A DNA stretch of 26,359 nt from CAZZIZ01 sp964654535 (GTDB lineage Bacteria > Bacteroidota > Bacteroidia > Chitinophagales > UBA2359): positions 1 through 26,359 of the forward strand of contig CAZZIZ010000023.1 of assembly GCA_964654535.1 (NCBI GenBank). The letters run 5' to 3'. The position numbers were made by a program, and so were the translations under genes. This document shows, piece after piece, positions 15,519 through 25,800 of this stretch (the stretch's first letter is position 1; each line of letters starts with the position of its first letter). The notes beneath the pieces are model-generated. The model was not told where the DNA came from. It searched no databases and worked only from the letters and a program-made list of their open reading frames with translations.

Positions 15519-18263
15519 TTAGTTCTTGTACAGTTTGTAGGTATCGACCTGGTCATTCTCCAATGACACACGTAAGAAATAAAGTCCTGAGTTGAGGCTG
15601 CGCAGCGGAATCTCTTCTACGAGATCGGTGTTCCAGTCTAAGCTTTTATTGAGCAGTAGGCGGCCGTTTACATCGTAGAGCTCATAGCTAACTTTATGCG
15701 GACTTTGATAGTGCGCCTCTAGCAGTACGAAATCCGTGAAGGGATTGGGGGAAACACTCATCCCGAAATTGGGCACCTCGGCTACAAAGAGCGATTCGAA
15801 CTCGAGCCAGTTCATATTGAAAGGCGATTCCAAAATGTCAATGCGCATAAGGTACTCACCCGCGCTGAGCTCAATTTCGTTTTCGGTTGTTTGCCAAATT
15901 TGCCATCCGCCCGTAATGGGGAAGGTGGCTTCGTCTGCGACGGTGGTCGATCCGTCGTCGCTGATGAAACTCAGTCTGATTTGTCCAGCAGCCCACTCGC
16001 TGGCTGTTCTGTATCGTACTAAGTAGGGAGCGGTTTGCTCTACTACTACTCGGTATTCTAGATAGTCGCCGGGATCTAGAAAACCAATATTGAGTCCTTG
16101 CCCTCCGTCGAAGGTTTCTTCTAGCTCGATTCCTTCCGCAGTAGCAAAGCTCTCCGCTTGGATTTGCCCAGGGATTAGTAATAGGTTGGGTAGATTGTTT
16201 ACTACAAATGCTTTTTCAAAATTGAAAAGCTCGGTCTCATCTATCGCTTGCAGTTGGTTGCCCTCGTAGCTAATTCTTATCTGATTCCCTCCGTGTAGGT
16301 CTTGCGCTACACTTAGCAACACTTTTCTTTCGGAGCTTGCTACTCGCGCCAGCTCGCTTATTGGGGTGACTTGACCATCTATTTCTAATACAAATTCGTT
16401 TGCGTTGAGGGTCGCATTAGGATCAATAGATTTGTTGAGTTGCAACTCGATGGTGTTTTGATCTACCGTTTTGGCTTGATTCATTTTGAAGGCCACGGAG
16501 TTCATCGCTGCGCTGTACTGAAAATCGAAGCTGCTGAGATTGAAACCGCCATTGTTAATGTGGCAGCTAATTTCTTGCAGTCCTTCGTTTAAGATTACAT
16601 CTGGAACAACCAGCGTGGTCCAGTTTTGGAAATCATTGGTGTTGGGTACTGGAAATGGATCGGTGGCGCGAGACTCATCGACTTCGAATGAAATGCTGCC
16701 TAGGTTGTTCGTGGCCGCAGTGCGTAAATGAAGATCGTAGACACCAGCGGTGCTGACATTGAGCGTGTATTTAATCCACTCGTCGGTTTCGGTCCAAGCT
16801 ACGTTGAAGCCATTGGTATTGGTATCGTCTTGGCAAATTTCTATGTCTACTCCGTCGTTTCTATAGGCCCAGCCATTGTTCCAGGCGGTAAAGTCTCCTG
16901 TAGATACTTGGTAGTTTGCATCGTCAACATCGAAGTACGCTTGTCCTGAACCGCCGAGATCGAAGTCGGTGGCGAAGACTATACCGGGCACTGTATTTTG
17001 AACAAAGGGCAGTGTTTCGCTGCTGTTTTGCTGACGGAACATTGCGTCAATAACATCTTCTTGAAAACGACAATTTTCGATTTTTAGTTTTTCTGTTAGA
17101 TCCATTAGGATGTCGTAGGCTTCTGTCGAACTAGGAGCGGGGCCGCCGCCTCGCCAAAAACTCAATAGCTGATTCCATCCTTCGGTCTTTTCTACGGATA
17201 GTGGTCCTGCTACTGATTCTATTTTTTTCATCGGCCACCAAGCCCAGCCTATGTTGTGTTCAGCGAGTAAGGCTATGGCATCTTTAAACCAGACGTTAGA
17301 GTTTTCGCCGCTTTCTCCTAAGTAGAGCGGGACGTTGAACTCGTTGCGCATATCTAAAACCCATTGTATGGAAGCTTGATCATTGAAGGACCAGTATTTA
17401 TGTGGGGAGTAAACCAGATTGTCGTCCCAAGGTGGAGTCAAGCCCGTGAAGTCGTTGGCGAACCAGTTTCCTTCTATGAACAAGATATGCGTTTGGTCGA
17501 CCGCGCGAATGGCGTCGGTTACATCTCCGTATAATTCCCTTAGTTCTTGGCCTTGATTGAGGTTCCAGTTTGGTTCGTTTAACAAATCGTAGCCAGCTAT
17601 GACTGGCTCGTCCTTGTAGTGTTCGGCGATGCGTCCCCACAGTGCTACCATCTTATCTCGGTTGGCTTGGCTCTCCCAGAGCGAAGGTAGATCGGGGTTG
17701 TAATCCGAAATTGCTTGATCGAATCCTTGTCCACCCGGAGCGGCATGCAGATCGAGTATGACGTACATGTCATTGGCTCTGCACCATTCAACTAAATTGT
17801 CAGTAAGGGTGAAACCCTTTTCGAGCCAAGTGTTTTCTCCAGGTACTGGTTCCTCTTGAATGGACAGGGTAAACAGGTCGTAGTGCATCGGTAGTCGTAC
17901 CGAGTTGAAGCCCCAAGATTTGAGCGCTTCGATGTCTTGCTCGGTGCAATGATTGTCTAGCCAAGCATCGTAGAATTCTTCTGTTTGAGCTTCGCCAATG
18001 AGCTCTTCTATTTTACCTTTGATTTGATACTGGGCAGTAGCAAAGTCCGCGGTCTGGAGCATATAGCCTTCTTGGAGCATCCAGCCACCAAGGCCCATTC
18101 CTTTAAGTAGGACTTCTTCGCCATCTTCGTTGACGATGGCTTGGCCTTCTGTATGTAAAAATTGTTGTGCGCTGGTGTTCTTACTAATGAGCAGTATGCC
18201 CAATACACATAAGCAGTATCCTATGCTCGAAAAAGGCTGTCTTTTCTTAAAGCGCGTGAGCAT
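15519..18263 (-). CDS. Secreted multidomain GH5 glycoside hydrolase with CBM6 modules and T9SS signal
   Basis: The 914-aa product carries a signal peptide (1 to about 32, cleavage near TSA-QQ) and a GH5 catalytic domain (about 35-395). Acid/base Glu230 lies in YDLLNEPNW and nucleophile Glu317 in YLGESGE. These are followed by a CBM6-like module (about 427-582), an SbsA/Ig-like module with MNQAKTVDQNTIELQLNKSI (about 586-690), a second clear CBM6 (about 696-826, AESFATAEGIELEE to MNWLEFE) and a type IX secretion C-terminal sorting domain (about 834-914, SVSPNPF to LYFLRVS). It should be exported across the outer membrane and released or anchored at the cell surface. With GH16 14 bp upstream, the likely substrate is a beta-1,3- or mixed-linked glucan. 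GH5 is polyspecific, so exo-beta-glucanase versus endoglucanase is undecided. Base composition looks more GC-rich by eye than the operon to its left. Confidence 0.93.
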   Translation of the reverse strand: MLTRFKKRQPFSSIGYCLCVLGILLISKNTSAQQFLHTEGQAIVNEDGEEVLLKGMGLGGWMLQEGYMLQTADFATAQYQIKGKIEELIGEAQTEEFYDAWLDNHCTEQDIEALKSWGFNSVRLPMHYDLFTLSIQEEPVPGENTWLEKGFTLTDNLVEWCRANDMYVILDLHAAPGGQGFDQAISDYNPDLPSLWESQANRDKMVALWGRIAEHYKDEPVIAGYDLLNEPNWNLNQGQELRELYGDVTDAIRAVDQTHILFIEGNWFANDFTGLTPPWDDNLVYSPHKYWSFNDQASIQWVLDMRNEFNVPLYLGESGENSNVWFKDAIALLAEHNIGWAWWPMKKIESVAGPLSVEKTEGWNQLLSFWRGGGPAPSSTEAYDILMDLTEKLKIENCRFQEDVIDAMFRQQNSSETLPFVQNTVPGIVFATDFDLGGSGQAYFDVDDANYQVSTGDFTAWNNGWAYRNDGVDIEICQDDTNTNGFNVAWTETDEWIKYTLNVSTAGVYDLHLRTAATNNLGSISFEVDESRATDPFPVPNTNDFQNWTTLVVPDVILNEGLQEISCHINNGGFNLSSFDFQYSAAMNSVAFKMNQAKTVDQNTIELQLNKSIDPNATLNANEFVLEIDGQVTPISELARVASSERKVLLSVAQDLHGGNQIRISYEGNQLQAIDETELFNFEKAFVVNNLPNLLLIPGQIQAESFATAEGIELEETFDGGQGLNIGFLDPGDYLEYRVVVEQTAPYLVRYRTASEWAAGQIRLSFISDDGSTTVADEATFPITGGWQIWQTTENEIELSAGEYLMRIDILESPFNMNWLEFESLFVAEVPNFGMSVSPNPFTDFVLLEAHYQSPHKVSYELYDVNGRLLLNKSLDWNTDLVEEIPLRSLNSGLYFLRVSLENDQVDTYKLYKN

Positions 18264-18277
18264 AGCTTTATTTTATT

Positions 18278-19468
18278 CTATTGGAATACTCTAATATAGT
18301 CCACCACCATATGCTGCGGGAACGAAGTAGTGTTGTCAGGTGATCCTGGCCAGTTACCTCCTACAGCAACATTGAAAATGAAAAAGAAAGGATCATTAAA
18401 AGGGTAGGGGTTATTACCTAAACTGGTTTTCGTAGCCGTAAAATATAACTCGTCGTCTAAGAAAAACTCCATCTTATCTTCTTCCCAAAGTAAACTGAAA
18501 ACGTGATAGGTTTCTGAGAAGTCTTGGCCTCCGCTTAAAGAAGTTGAAGTGCCATCGAATACGTGGTCTCCGTTATTGTTCCCACGATGTACGGTTGCGT
18601 GTACTGTGCTTGGTTGATGACCCAATAGCTCCATAATATCAATCTCGCCACATCTTGGCCAACCTACAGTGTTTATGTTATCTCCAAGCATCCAAAGCGC
18701 AGGCCAGATTCCTTGCCCTTGTGGAAGTACCGCTCTAATGTCGACTCTGCCAAAAGTAAAGTCAAACTTGTTTTGCGTAATCATTCGAGCGCTGGTGTAA
18801 TTGAAGCCATTAATATTTTCTTCTCTCGCTTCAATGACCAAGTTGCCATCGATGATGGAAGCGTTTTCTTCTCGATAAAATTCCAACTCATTGTTTCCCC
18901 AACCATAAGAGCCGTTGCCTTCTTCAAAACACCAAATGTCTTTGTCTATAGTAGTTCCGTCGAATTCGTCGGCCCACAATAAACTGAGACCATCGTATGT
19001 TTCAGGGGTAATATATCCGCCAGAAGGAATAATGACATTGCCAGTTCCTAGGTCATCATTTTCAATAATGACAGAAGAGGAGCTATTGCCTACGGTAACA
19101 CCTTCTGAGTTGACAATATTTATGGTAAACTCTTCATCTGTTTCAGATTCTTCGTCACCCAAAATTTCCAGACGAATATTTTCTTGAACAACCCCAGGGG
19201 CGAATTCAACCAACATAGACAAGGCTACGTAATCCGAACCTGCTTCTGCACTTACATCGGCCGTTTCAACAAAAATTGAAACCGTTTCTGTTGTGGCTGC
19301 AGAAAGTCGAACACTCGCGAATACAGCTTTGGTTCCACTGTTACCTTCAGAGACTGACAGCGGGTCTATTGAGACACTCGGTACTGTAATTGTCGGCGCA
19401 GGATCTTCTGAATCACCACAAGAAGCGATGATTAATAGAAGTGTGAATAATATGTACGTCTTGTTCAC
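18278..19468 (-). CDS. GH16 beta-1,3-glucanase (laminarinase) lipoprotein with Calx-beta domain
   Basis: This is a 396-aa lipoprotein. Its signal peptide ends in the lipobox IIASC, with Cys17 followed by GDSED, an acidic patch typical of the Bacteroidota surface-export signal. A Calx-beta-like domain spans about 30-138 (SVSEGNSGTK, DEEFTINIV, VIIENDD). The GH16 domain (about 150-396) contains the catalytic signature GEIDIMELLG with nucleophile Glu275, Asp277 and acid/base Glu280, plus GIWPALWMLG and DYIRVF. The EIDIME form (with the Met) is typical of laminarinase-type GH16. It probably makes the first cuts in extracellular beta-1,3-glucan. The start is GTG, with no in-frame ATG nearby upstream. 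A strong terminator hairpin lies just before it, so it is expressed by read-through or from its own promoter. Confidence 0.94.
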   Translation of the reverse strand: MNKTYILFTLLLIIASCGDSEDPAPTITVPSVSIDPLSVSEGNSGTKAVFASVRLSAATTETVSIFVETADVSAEAGSDYVALSMLVEFAPGVVQENIRLEILGDEESETDEEFTINIVNSEGVTVGNSSSSVIIENDDLGTGNVIIPSGGYITPETYDGLSLLWADEFDGTTIDKDIWCFEEGNGSYGWGNNELEFYREENASIIDGNLVIEAREENINGFNYTSARMITQNKFDFTFGRVDIRAVLPQGQGIWPALWMLGDNINTVGWPRCGEIDIMELLGHQPSTVHATVHRGNNNGDHVFDGTSTSLSGGQDFSETYHVFSLLWEEDKMEFFLDDELYFTATKTSLGNNPYPFNDPFFFIFNVAVGGNWPGSPDNTTSFPQHMVVDYIRVFQ

Positions 19469-19498
19469 TGTAATGGGTTTATCTAAAAATAAATAAAA

Positions 19499-19527
19499 AG
19501 AGCAATTGCCCTAAAGGCAATTGCTCT
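19499..19527 (-). terminator. Rho-independent terminator/attenuator between binding-protein and hydrolase genes
   Basis: Perfect 12-bp arms AGAGCAATTGCC (19499-19510) and GGCAATTGCTCT (19516-19527) enclose a 5-nt loop. On the minus strand the stem is followed directly by a T-rich run (TTTTTATTTATTTTT). The orientation matches transcription from susC-susD and the PKD lipoprotein gene, ending 31 bp before the GH16 start. Confidence 0.85.
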
Positions 19528-19587
19528 ATATCAATAATTATTCTTCTTTCGAATGTTGTTTCAAAGACAATATTGAATGAAATGGCC

Positions 19588-19602
19588 TTAAGTCGTCCAC
19601 TT
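19588..19602. promoter_or_regulatory. Shared 15-bp motif, site 1 (upstream of GH16)
   Basis: TTAAGTCGTCCACTT is identical at 14 of 15 positions to a site upstream of susC (25998-26012). It lies 120-134 bp before the GH16 start, just after the stop codon of the PKD lipoprotein gene. It could be a regulator site giving the hydrolase genes their own control, but this is inferred only from recurrence and position. Confidence 0.4.
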
Positions 19603-19614
19603 TCAATCTAGTCG

Positions 19615-21159
19615 TTATTGAAAGCTAAAGTTTCTAACGAAGAAAGTACCTGGCGTGGTATGGTTTCCGTCGCCAATGTTTATAAAGATCATATCGTAGT
19701 CGAATCTTTCGAATGGCGTAGTTCCATTTGCTGGGTTAGCAATATCAGTCGGCGTACTAAGATCAAATTCAATGGTTACCCATTCATCTTCTGGGAAGTC
19801 AGTTCCGTCAGCAACATATTGCTGGTGATCCGTCCACCACTGCTCTGTCGCGCTTTTGTCAGCTATACCCACAATTACATTTCTAGTAAGCGTACCAGTG
19901 TAATCATTTGAACTAGGGAAATAAACATCTAGAGTAATCGTACTTAAGTTTTCGAAGTTGATGTCATTTTTCTCTGGAGCAGTTTGGAATTGAAGCTCTT
20001 GGAATTGTGCTTCCGTACGTAAAAACTCTCCTACTAATTCAGCTCCTCCTGCAGGATCAGCTGCACCGAAATTTATTAAGGATGCAGACTCAATAGTTTC
20101 CAATGATTGACCTTCAGCAGATACAAAGGAGTGTGACAAAGAACTAGGAGATGCATCTGGGAAGTCCTCACCAAATTCAACAGGAACAAAATCTGTTACC
20201 AAAGCAGGCTCTAAGCTCGCATCAGAATAGCTTGCATAGCGTATTGGCCAGTAAGTACCGTCATAAATGAATTCAACTAGCATTACGTCGAATCCAGTAT
20301 TTTCCTCTATGGTAATTTGAGTTGTTACTGAACTTACTGGTACGATTGTTTCACCAGATGTGCCTAGTTTAGGGATTCCAATCCAAGCACCCATGCCATT
20401 AAGTGTAAGTCTGTTAGTTGGTACGTCATACTCGAATGTGTGCGAGCCTGAACCCCAAGCAGAGATATCGTCGCCGCAAGCGTTTACCAAGGTGGCGCCA
20501 GCAGTTTCAAAGCATTGCTCAGGAGTTTCACTTGTAGTACAGCCAGCTACGTTATTGAATACGCCGAACTCTGCCCAGAACATTCCCATGTCGTCGAACT
20601 CATAAGTTCCATCTGCGTGGAAGGTAATCTCTTGCTCGTATAAGCAAGGTCTAGCTCCATCGTTGGTCAATCCAGCCCAGAATTCAGTAGGGCTATCTGC
20701 ATTAGGTCCTAATGACATAGAAGTTCCTTCTCTGAATAGCTTCCATGTTTTAGAAACATCTCCGAAAAGAGCTCTGCCAGCTTCGTTAGGATCAGTTACC
20801 GTAATCATCTCAGTTCTCTGTGCTGATTCAGTTCCTTCTGATGCAGTAAGTGTCACGGTGTAAGTTCCACCTGCTGCATAAGTGTAAGAAGGATCTTCCT
20901 CAGTAGAAGTACCTGTTCCATCGCCAAAATCCCAAGCGAAGGTTGAAGCGTTTTGAGAGAAGTTTGAAAAGTTTACCGTAAGGAAATTTTCAGCATCCAC
21001 TGCAAACTGAAAGCTTGCAATTGGGGCATCGGTTCCTGGACCAGGAGGAGTTGTTCCCCCAGTGTCGTCGTCGTCGCCACATCCGACTGTAAAGAGTACT
21101 AGCAAAAGCGGAAAGACAATTTTAGTCCACTTCGGCTTTAGGAATAATAAGTTTTTCAT
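19615..21159 (-). CDS. PKD-domain surface glycan-binding lipoprotein (SusE/F-position)
   Basis: The 514-aa lipoprotein has a lipobox at FTVGC (Cys27) followed by GDDDD, a surface-export type signal, and then a Pro/Gly/Thr-rich tether. A PKD domain covers about 46-122 with the diagnostic FAWDFGDG and YTVTLTAS. A central domain (about 128-345) contains several Cys and Trp residues, and a C-terminal beta-rich domain (about 355-514) ends VRNFSFQ. No catalytic signature is seen. Its place directly after susD is that of the surface glycan-binding proteins that help SusC/D capture oligosaccharide; laminarin loci in marine Bacteroidota commonly have a PKD-containing member here. It starts with ATG, 37 bp after susD. 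Glycan specificity is inferred from the GH16 and GH5 neighbours. Confidence 0.88.
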   Translation of the reverse strand: MKNLLFLKPKWTKIVFPLLLVLFTVGCGDDDDTGGTTPPGPGTDAPIASFQFAVDAENFLTVNFSNFSQNASTFAWDFGDGTGTSTEEDPSYTYAAGGTYTVTLTASEGTESAQRTEMITVTDPNEAGRALFGDVSKTWKLFREGTSMSLGPNADSPTEFWAGLTNDGARPCLYEQEITFHADGTYEFDDMGMFWAEFGVFNNVAGCTTSETPEQCFETAGATLVNACGDDISAWGSGSHTFEYDVPTNRLTLNGMGAWIGIPKLGTSGETIVPVSSVTTQITIEENTGFDVMLVEFIYDGTYWPIRYASYSDASLEPALVTDFVPVEFGEDFPDASPSSLSHSFVSAEGQSLETIESASLINFGAADPAGGAELVGEFLRTEAQFQELQFQTAPEKNDINFENLSTITLDVYFPSSNDYTGTLTRNVIVGIADKSATEQWWTDHQQYVADGTDFPEDEWVTIEFDLSTPTDIANPANGTTPFERFDYDMIFINIGDGNHTTPGTFFVRNFSFQ

Positions 21160-21196
21160 AATATTCTGTTAGTTTATTTAAATAGTATTCATCTGT

Positions 21197-22813
21197 TTAT
21201 TGGAAAAGGCTTGCATCGGGGAATTGTGTAAGGTTCGGAGCTACTGAAGTTTCTTCTAGTGTAATCGGTAACCATAAGTGAATGTCTGGATTGAAATTGT
21301 TACCACGTATAGGATCACCTGCAAACAAGCTTCCGTTCGCTCTTCCTGATCTCACTAAATCGAACCATCTGTCTCCTTCTAGTGCAAACTCTGCACGTCT
21401 TTCGTACCAAATCAAATCTAAAAGTGACCATCCTTCGTCGCTCATTACTTCTGCAGAAGTTCTAAATGAGGTCGCGTCTGGACCAGCAGCACGTTCTCTT
21501 ACTTGATCAATCAGCTGCATCGCTTCGTTATCCTGGCCAGAACCTCTGTGCAATGCTTCTGCGCGCATCAATAAAACGTCCGCATATCTGATTGAGTATA
21601 TGTTATCGTCCTTGGTCAGATTCGGACTTCCTCCGTTAACATTGTTGCCTTCGTAAAGTTTGAAGTTTCCAAATTTCTCTTGCCAGAACCCCGTGTAGTC
21701 TTCTGGATTGTTTTGAGTTAAGTCAACCACTACGTCACACCCGCCACCATTGGCTTCTACTTCTTGCTCTAGCTCATCAACAGTTATAATAGAAACGTCA
21801 CGACGATAAGTATCGTCCGATAAGTAAGAGTCGTAAAGATCTTGTGTTGGCAGCATAAAGCCCCAGCCATCTATATAGTCCGGGTGGTTCGGACACAAGC
21901 CACGAACACCACAAAGCTGAATGATGCCATTGCCTTCTATTCCTTCAAACCAAACCCAATCACTTGGGAACAAGTTTGATTTCTGAATTTCAAATACTGA
22001 TTCGATTGGGTTTTTAACGCCAAAATCATAGAGCTCTTGAAAATCTTCAACGAGACCAAACGCACCAGAATCTATTACCTCGCCAAATTGTTCCGCAGCC
22101 AATGCAAACCTCGCTTGATCATCATTAGCTAAGTCGGCCCAGTAGAGATATACTTTACCTAAAAGCGCCTGAGCTGCTCCTTTAGTCGCACGACCAGTGT
22201 CATTACTTGATACTGATATTGGAAGCAAAGCAATTGCGTCCAGTAGGTCAGACTCAACAGCAGTAAACAATTCCGTCATTGTATTTCGTTCCAAGTTCAC
22301 GTCTTCGGGACTAAGCACATCGGTTACCACCGGAACAGGTCCAAAATGCTTGAACAATTCGAAGTGGTAATAAGCTCTTAGAAACTTCGCCTCAGCTTGC
22401 AGTTGATCAACTACTGGGCTAGTAAACTCGGGTTCGTGAATCACCAGGTTGGAGCGGAATATTCCAATGTACAATCGTCGATACATCGGTTGCGTTACCG
22501 CATTGGTATTCGTGTTTCTAAAATCGTCGTACTCTTGCCAGCCTGGCTGATCGTTATTAGAACTATCACCGCCGGCATTGGCATTGTCCGAACGGATTTC
22601 ATTGAACATGACTTCAGATATCCAATGACCAAATGCCATAGTCCAACCTATCGGATCATAAGCCGCGATTAAAGCAGCTTCAACTTGTGACTCGGTACGG
22701 TAGAAATTCTCAGAGAGAAATTCATTTACTGGTTCTACATCAAGCTGATCTTCCGAGCATTGAGGTAGCAAGCAAATAGCAATGAGAAAGAGTATGATTT
22801 TATTAAGCTTCAT
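21197..22813 (-). CDS. susD: SusD/RagB-family outer-membrane lipoprotein
   Basis: This 538-aa SusD-like glycan-binding lipoprotein has a signal peptide with lipobox LLPQC (Cys19) followed by SED. Family features include the N-terminal NFYRTESQVEAALIAAYD (about 36-53), the TPR-like helical region with AEAKFLRAYYHFELFKHFGPVPVV (about 140-163), and the C-terminal SIRYADVLLMRAEALHR and YERRAEFALEGDRWFDLVRSG segments that mark the RagB/SusD fold. It caps the SusC transporter at the cell surface and presents oligosaccharides to it. The ATG lies 29 bp after susC, so the two are certainly co-transcribed. The gene symbol denotes the family, not proven starch specificity. Confidence 0.97.
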   Translation of the reverse strand: MKLNKIILFLIAICLLPQCSEDQLDVEPVNEFLSENFYRTESQVEAALIAAYDPIGWTMAFGHWISEVMFNEIRSDNANAGGDSSNNDQPGWQEYDDFRNTNTNAVTQPMYRRLYIGIFRSNLVIHEPEFTSPVVDQLQAEAKFLRAYYHFELFKHFGPVPVVTDVLSPEDVNLERNTMTELFTAVESDLLDAIALLPISVSSNDTGRATKGAAQALLGKVYLYWADLANDDQARFALAAEQFGEVIDSGAFGLVEDFQELYDFGVKNPIESVFEIQKSNLFPSDWVWFEGIEGNGIIQLCGVRGLCPNHPDYIDGWGFMLPTQDLYDSYLSDDTYRRDVSIITVDELEQEVEANGGGCDVVVDLTQNNPEDYTGFWQEKFGNFKLYEGNNVNGGSPNLTKDDNIYSIRYADVLLMRAEALHRGSGQDNEAMQLIDQVRERAAGPDATSFRTSAEVMSDEGWSLLDLIWYERRAEFALEGDRWFDLVRSGRANGSLFAGDPIRGNNFNPDIHLWLPITLEETSVAPNLTQFPDASLFQ

Positions 22814-22842
22814 AATAATGTGCTTTAAAATTTAATGCTTTA

Positions 22843-25800
22843 CTAAAGTGTGACCTTAACGCCAAATCCAACTGTTTTGTTCGAAGGATAAAAGCCTTTA
22901 TCAATACCGGTATCCAATATCCATCCCGATGTTCCAATCTCTGGATCGAATCCACGGTAGTTCGTTCCTGTAAACAAATTGTTTCCTGAGAAATAAACTC
23001 TAAGACCTTTCACGTGAATACGTGAAAGTAATCTCTCTGGAATCGAGTATCCAATTTGTATGTTTCTCAATCTAACAAAGGAACCGTCCTCAACATAAAA
23101 GTCTGATGGTTGCTGATTGTTATTCGGATCAGTAGAAGTCAATCGCGGTAAATCATTACCTGGGTTTTCTGGCGTCCAACGATCTAACCAAAAGTCTTGG
23201 TAGTTGGTAAAGGTTATATCCGAACGCTCATAGGTTCTGAAAATATCGTGTCCGATTTGCGTACCTACGATGGCGGTAAAATCGAAGCCTCCGTATTGTG
23301 CCGTAATCGTTAGTCCAATTACGTGGTCTGGCCAAGGAGAACCAATGTCTGTAATGTCGTCCGTGTTAATTACACCGTCTCCGTTGATATCAACATAACG
23401 AAGGTCACCAGGACTTGCATTAGGTTGTAGTAATTCTCCATTTGCAGCAAGATGGGAGAAAACTTCATCTTGTGTCTGAAAGATTCCTGCGGTTTGTAAG
23501 CCCACAAAGTGCGCCACTGGAAAGCCTTCTGACAATCTTGTAATCGCCTGATTTCTTACTGGCCAATTCCATCCAGGCAAGAAGCCCGCGTCTCCAGCAA
23601 CTTCGGTTACTTCGTTTTCAAAAGTCGTGTAGTTCAAGGCAGTTTGAACCTTTAATCGCCCAACGTTGAACTTATAGTTAATACTTGCTTCAAATCCAGT
23701 GTTCTGAATCGAACCCAGATTACTAATCGGATTATTTGTGGCACCAATGAAACCCGGTATTTGTTGGTTCATCAATAAGTCCCGAGTGTTCTTTCTATAG
23801 AAGTCGAACTCGGTGGTAAGCTTGTCATTGAAGAAGCGCAGTTCTAAACCTATGTCAAACTGTTCACTCTCTTCCCATTTTACGTTGGGGTTTGCAGGAG
23901 TCGCCAAGGCCGATCCCGTGTTAAGTCCAGATTCATTTCCGGTGGGGTAGGCGAAAACGTTCTCAACGGTCGAAGCAAAAGAAAGCGGTGCTATTCGGTC
24001 GTTACCATTTATACCCCAACTTGCCCTCACTTTCATGAAGTTAATTTTATCCGTCCCGAAGAATGCTTCATCTGAGACTACCCAACCAGCAGAAAAGGAC
24101 GGAAATATTCCGAAACGATTAGCAGATCCAAAGTTTGACGAGCCATCTCTTCTTATAGTAGCTGAGAAAAGGTATTTGTCGTCATAGTCATAAAGTAAAC
24201 GAGAGTAGTAAGAGATAAGGTTGTATTCTACATTAATACTTCCGAAGGCCTGATCAATAGTATCCTGACCTGCGTCCAGAATTTGGAAATTATCATCAAA
24301 CTGCACTTCCGTTGGAATGAAACTCGAACTACCTCCAGCATTTTCGCCATTACTTTGTCTAAACGATGTACCCAATAAGAAATCGAAGTGGTGCCTTCCA
24401 ATAGTGTCAGCATAGTTCGCGTAGTTCTCAATTTGGAAAGCCTGATTGAATCCGTAGCCTTGAATAATGTCATTGCCAATATTTACGAAAGAAGGGTGAA
24501 AAGCAAATTCAGGAGTAAAGGTTCTGAAATTGAACCACGAATAATCTACTCCAAAATCACTGTGAAAAGTCAATTGTCTTATAGGCTTAAATTCTGCGAA
24601 CACGTTTCCTAATATTTGATCACTGTGTCCATTGTTGTTCGCAATAAAAAGTCTGCTCAGCGGATTGATAAACTCTTTTTGTACCCAAGGAGATTGCGCA
24701 AAGCCAAATTGTGCAGACTCGTCAAATACTGGAGTCAAAGGATCATAATTGAATGCATCGGCGATTACGCCTCCAAAAGCATTGTTTACGCCCAGGTTTT
24801 GATTGTCGACGCGTACTATACTAATGTTCTCACCAATTCTTAGCCAGTTATTAATATCCTTGGAGCCATTTACTCTGGCAGAAATTCTTTCATAGTTTGA
24901 TTTTTCCGCACCAATTACTCCATCCTGATCCCAGTATTCTAAAGACAGGTAAATACTATTGGCCGCAGCGGATAGTCTGTGTACTGTTGTATTAGCATCC
25001 TCAAAAATGGTATCCATCCAGTCTGTGTTGGCACTGCTGCCCAGTTCTCCCAATTGCGGGAAACCTAAACCGTTTAAAGAAGTCAACTGATTTCCATTTT
25101 GAAACTTCTCGCGCGTTAAAGCGACATAGTCTTCTGCACCGAGCATCGATGGCAGTTTCCAAGGGCGAGCATTAGAAGTAAAAAATTCATAGTTAACCAC
25201 TCCAGATCCACCGGTTCCTTTTTTAGTAGTTATAATTACTACACCGTTAGCAGCACGCGCACCATATATCGCACTCGAAGCTGCATCCTTCAAAACGTCA
25301 ACACTCTCTATGTCGTTAGGATTAATGTTGTCGATGTTGTCCACCTGCAAACCATCTACAATAAACAATGGTGAGTTATCTCCGTTGGTACTAACGCCAC
25401 GAATCAAGATTGCTTTACTCGAACCCGGCTGACCAGAAGATTCACTTACAATCAATCCAGAGACCTGACCTTCCAATGCAGAAGACACATCTTGTACTTG
25501 GTAGCCTTCCAAACTTTCCGTAGTCAATTTGGAAATAGAGCCGGTCGCTACTTTCTTTTTCTGAACACCGTAACCAATTACAACAACCTCTTCCAGCAAA
25601 CCGACGTCAGACTCCATCATTAAGTCAATCGAGCCGCTATCGCCAACGGGAACTTCTTTGCTTTTAAAACCGGTATAGGAAAAAACCAAAACGTCGTTTT
25701 CTGCAGGAACAGATAAACTGTAGTTTCCGTCTAGGTCAGTTATCGTTCCAATAGTAGTTCCTTTTACTAAGACAGTGACACCAATTAGAGGTTGACCATC

